Below, piece after piece: positions 14,056 to 15,818 of a stretch of 15,818 bases of DNA. How positions within the stretch are numbered: position 1 is the stretch's first letter; every line of letters starts with the position of its first letter. The stretch is from Indioceanicola sp046045995 (lineage in GTDB: Bacteria; Pseudomonadota; Alphaproteobacteria; Azospirillales; Azospirillaceae), in NCBI GenBank assembly GCA_046045995.1, contig JBJOKR010000110.1, positions 1 through 15,818 on the forward strand, given 5' to 3'. A program made the position numbers and the translations under genes. The notes beneath the pieces were generated by a model. It ran no database searches, was not told the DNA's origin, and was given only the letters and a program-made list of their open reading frames with translations.

Positions 14056-15750
14056 ATGCCGACGCGGCTGGACAGTTCCTTGACCGTGTCGGGGCGCGGT
14101 GCCGTTCCCCGCATCCTGGATCTGGATCTCCGGGCCGCCCCGCTTCCCCCGGCGATCACGGTGATCCGTTCCGGACCGGCCACCTGCATCGGCCCGGACG
14201 GGCTGGTCCGGACGATGGAACCGGATACGCCCCGGCTGGACCATGATCCCACCACCCTGGCCCCCCTGGGCCTGCTGGTGGAGGAGGATCGGACCAACCT
14301 GGCCCTGATGTCCAATGACCTGTCGGCAGCGCAATGGGTCCCCGTCGTTGGCGGCACCGCCCCGGTCCCGGTGCGGACGGGGAATGCCGCCGCCGCCCCG
14401 GACGGCACCGCCGTCGCCTGTCTTCTGGACCTGGCCCTGGGTGGGGGAACCGGGGCGGCGGATCGCTGCGCCATCGGCCAGGACTACCCATCGCTGGCCC
14501 GGCGCCACCCCTTCTGCCGCAGTGTCTGGATGCGCTCGCCGACCCAGCCGGAACAGCGGGTCGCCCTGTGGTCGGACGTTGCCGGAACCGCCCGGGTCGT
14601 GACCGTCACACCGACCTGGCAGCGTTTCATCCTGGCCGACGCCCGTGTGGACCCTGTCAACGACGATTTCCGCATCGGTCTGCGCGGCGATCTGGGAACC
14701 AATGATGCGGCATCCATCCTGGTCTGGGGCGCGCAGTGTGAGTTGGGCGCCTTCCCCAGCAGCCTGATCCCCACCGGCAACGATCCGGTGATGCGGCCGG
14801 CGGATCTTGTGCTGATCGGGCCGGTGCCGGTGGGGCCGGATCTGATCGCCAATGGCGGGTTCGCGGAGGGGATGGACGGCTGGACCGTGCCGGACGGGGC
14901 GGCGGAATGGTCGGGTCCGGGCCAGGTCCTGCTACGCCCGCCGGACCTTGTGGACAGCCCGGTCGGGCCGGTTCAGGTGGTGGCGACCCGGCCTGGGCGG
15001 AGCCACCGCCTGACCTGGACCACCACCACCGCCCCCGCCGGCGGCTTCGCGCCGCTGATCGACGGGGCCCCGCTTCTGCCCCCACGGGGGGCCGGGACCT
15101 GGACCGAAACCATCATCGCGGCCGGCCCCGCCATCACCATCACCCTGCCCCGTCCCCCCGGGGGGGCGGAACCGGCTGCGACGGGAACGCTGGTGACGGC
15201 GGTGGGCTTGCGTGAATTGTCCCCCTTCCCCGGGTTCAACCCGCAGGAAGGAAGCCTGGTGGTGGGGTACCGGCGGCCCGCCATCGCCCAGCGGGCCACG
15301 ATCCTGGCCATCGGCCCGCCGGATGGTTCACCATTGTCACGCCTGGTGGTGGAGGAGCTTCGAAGCGGCGGGGCCGTCACCACGCTGCACGATGGGGCGG
15401 GGCTGCCGGCGATCGACACGGCTGCATCGGATCCCGCCACCCCCCTTCTGCCCCGGTCGGAGGGGGAGGAGGTCCGGGTAGGCGTCGCCTACCGCTCGGG
15501 CGGCAGTGCGGTGGACGCGACACGGGGCGGACCTGCGGACGACGGGGAAGGTGGGGGGGCGGCCGTAACCACCCCCGTCCTCTCCCCCGGCCGGTTCGAT
15601 GATCTGCCCGCCCCGGTCCTGACCCTGGGGGGTAGAGGATCGGCCTTCCCTGAGAATCCTCTGAACGGCCATGTCACCCGGCTGACAGTCTGGCCCCGGC
15701 GCCTGTCCGACAGCCGCCTGTCCCTCTCCCTGCGGGCGGAGGATGCGTGA
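14056..15750 (+). CDS. Phage tail fibre / head-spike fibre-like protein with lectin-like C-terminus
   Basis: The 564-residue protein has a modular phage-fibre layout. Residues 59-82 (PRLDHDPTT, GLLVEEDRTNL) match the R-x-DHDP...GLLIEE-RTNL signature of phage fibre and head-spike domains. Residues 83-250 look like a beta-sandwich ending in VWGAQCELGAFPSSLIPT and RPAD (223-250), the classic W-GAQ-E-G-F-S-IPT ending. A second domain opens with NGGFAEGMDGW (266-276), similar to the start of carbohydrate-binding modules. The region from about 395 ends in GHVTRLTVWPRRLSDSRL (538-555), typical of concanavalin/LamG-like folds. These suggest host-surface or glycan binding. GGGAG is 6 bases before the ATG, and the preceding stop is 3 bases away. 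There is a Gly/Asp-rich loop near 485-505. No other tail, capsid, integrase or lysis genes are visible in the window, so this may be a prophage edge or a domesticated module. Confidence 0.75.
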   Translation: MPTRLDSSLTVSGRGAVPRILDLDLRAAPLPPAITVIRSGPATCIGPDGLVRTMEPDTPRLDHDPTTLAPLGLLVEEDRTNLALMSNDLSAAQWVPVVGGTAPVPVRTGNAAAAPDGTAVACLLDLALGGGTGAADRCAIGQDYPSLARRHPFCRSVWMRSPTQPEQRVALWSDVAGTARVVTVTPTWQRFILADARVDPVNDDFRIGLRGDLGTNDAASILVWGAQCELGAFPSSLIPTGNDPVMRPADLVLIGPVPVGPDLIANGGFAEGMDGWTVPDGAAEWSGPGQVLLRPPDLVDSPVGPVQVVATRPGRSHRLTWTTTTAPAGGFAPLIDGAPLLPPRGAGTWTETIIAAGPAITITLPRPPGGAEPAATGTLVTAVGLRELSPFPGFNPQEGSLVVGYRRPAIAQRATILAIGPPDGSPLSRLVVEELRSGGAVTTLHDGAGLPAIDTAASDPATPLLPRSEGEEVRVGVAYRSGGSAVDATRGGPADDGEGGGAAVTTPVLSPGRFDDLPAPVLTLGGRGSAFPENPLNGHVTRLTVWPRRLSDSRLSLSLRAEDA

Positions 15751-15780
15751 GCCGGCGCCAGGTCGGCCAGGTACAACGCC

Positions 15781-15818
15781 GGTCGGGCGGGAGCCGCGCA
15801 AGGCGCCCCCGCCCGACC
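15781..15818 (+). terminator. Long hairpin after the fibre gene, probable terminator
   Basis: GGTCGGGCGGG (15781-15791) and CCCGCCCGACC (15808-15818) pair perfectly over 11 bp, with a small inner GCGC-AAG-GCGC stem in the loop. It begins 30 bases after the fibre stop. The window ends at the last base of the stem, so a T-run cannot be checked. Confidence 0.6.

Noticed and set aside
1..15818. CRISPR arrays, tRNA or rRNA genes, and intact insertion sequences
   Set aside because: No spaced direct repeats, no cloverleaf-like segments and no transposase motifs or paired terminal repeats were recognised by eye.

Overview
This GC-rich window looks like chromosome of an alphaproteobacterium, probably Rhodospirillales (Azospirillum/Niveispirillum-like). 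That assignment is inferred from base composition, from the ~480-residue isocitrate dehydrogenase with an extra C-terminal domain, and from the DUF6065-type and BBP2-type proteins; it was not tested by any search. Most genes are ordinary chromosomal functions. The last ~2.1 kb is phage-derived in character.

Left part (1-5505): the start of a leftward gene for an exported protein runs off the edge. Next comes a leftward TetR/AcrR regulator divergent from a rightward RND efflux pair (lipoprotein adaptor and inner-membrane pump, overlapping by ATGA). The divergent intergenic region holds two dyad operators lying over both predicted promoters, which suggests one repressor controls itself and the pump. 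No outer-membrane channel gene is present, so the pump must use one encoded elsewhere. At 5506-6188 lies a gene-poor stretch with the decayed C-terminal end of an AAA-type ATPase gene.

Middle part (6189-12108): gmhA and gmhB overlap by ATGA and encode two steps of heptose synthesis for LPS. A two-gene module follows: a 75-residue protein and an AbiEii/MenT-type nucleotidyltransferase, apparently read from a promoter placed so that the mRNA is leaderless. It converges on the leftward icd gene across a perfect 10-bp GC hairpin. Divergent from icd are galE (nucleotide-sugar supply) and a conserved uncharacterised DUF6065-type gene with a GTG start.

Right part (12109-15818): a well-formed promoter and a small 8-bp tandem repeat precede a signal-peptide-bearing outer-membrane beta-barrel (BBP2 type). 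Then comes a compact cassette of a candidate promoter, a dyad over its -10, and a strong intrinsic terminator. It is followed by two closely spaced genes resembling phage tail components: a small structural-like protein and a 564-residue tail fibre/head-spike-like protein with a lectin-like C-terminus. A long hairpin ends the window.

I did not find a clear new multi-gene system. The items most worth following up are the AbiEii-type pair with its leaderless-looking promoter, the promoter/operator/terminator cassette in front of the tail-fibre pair, and the double operator of the efflux operon. No rRNA, tRNA, CRISPR array or intact insertion sequence was seen.
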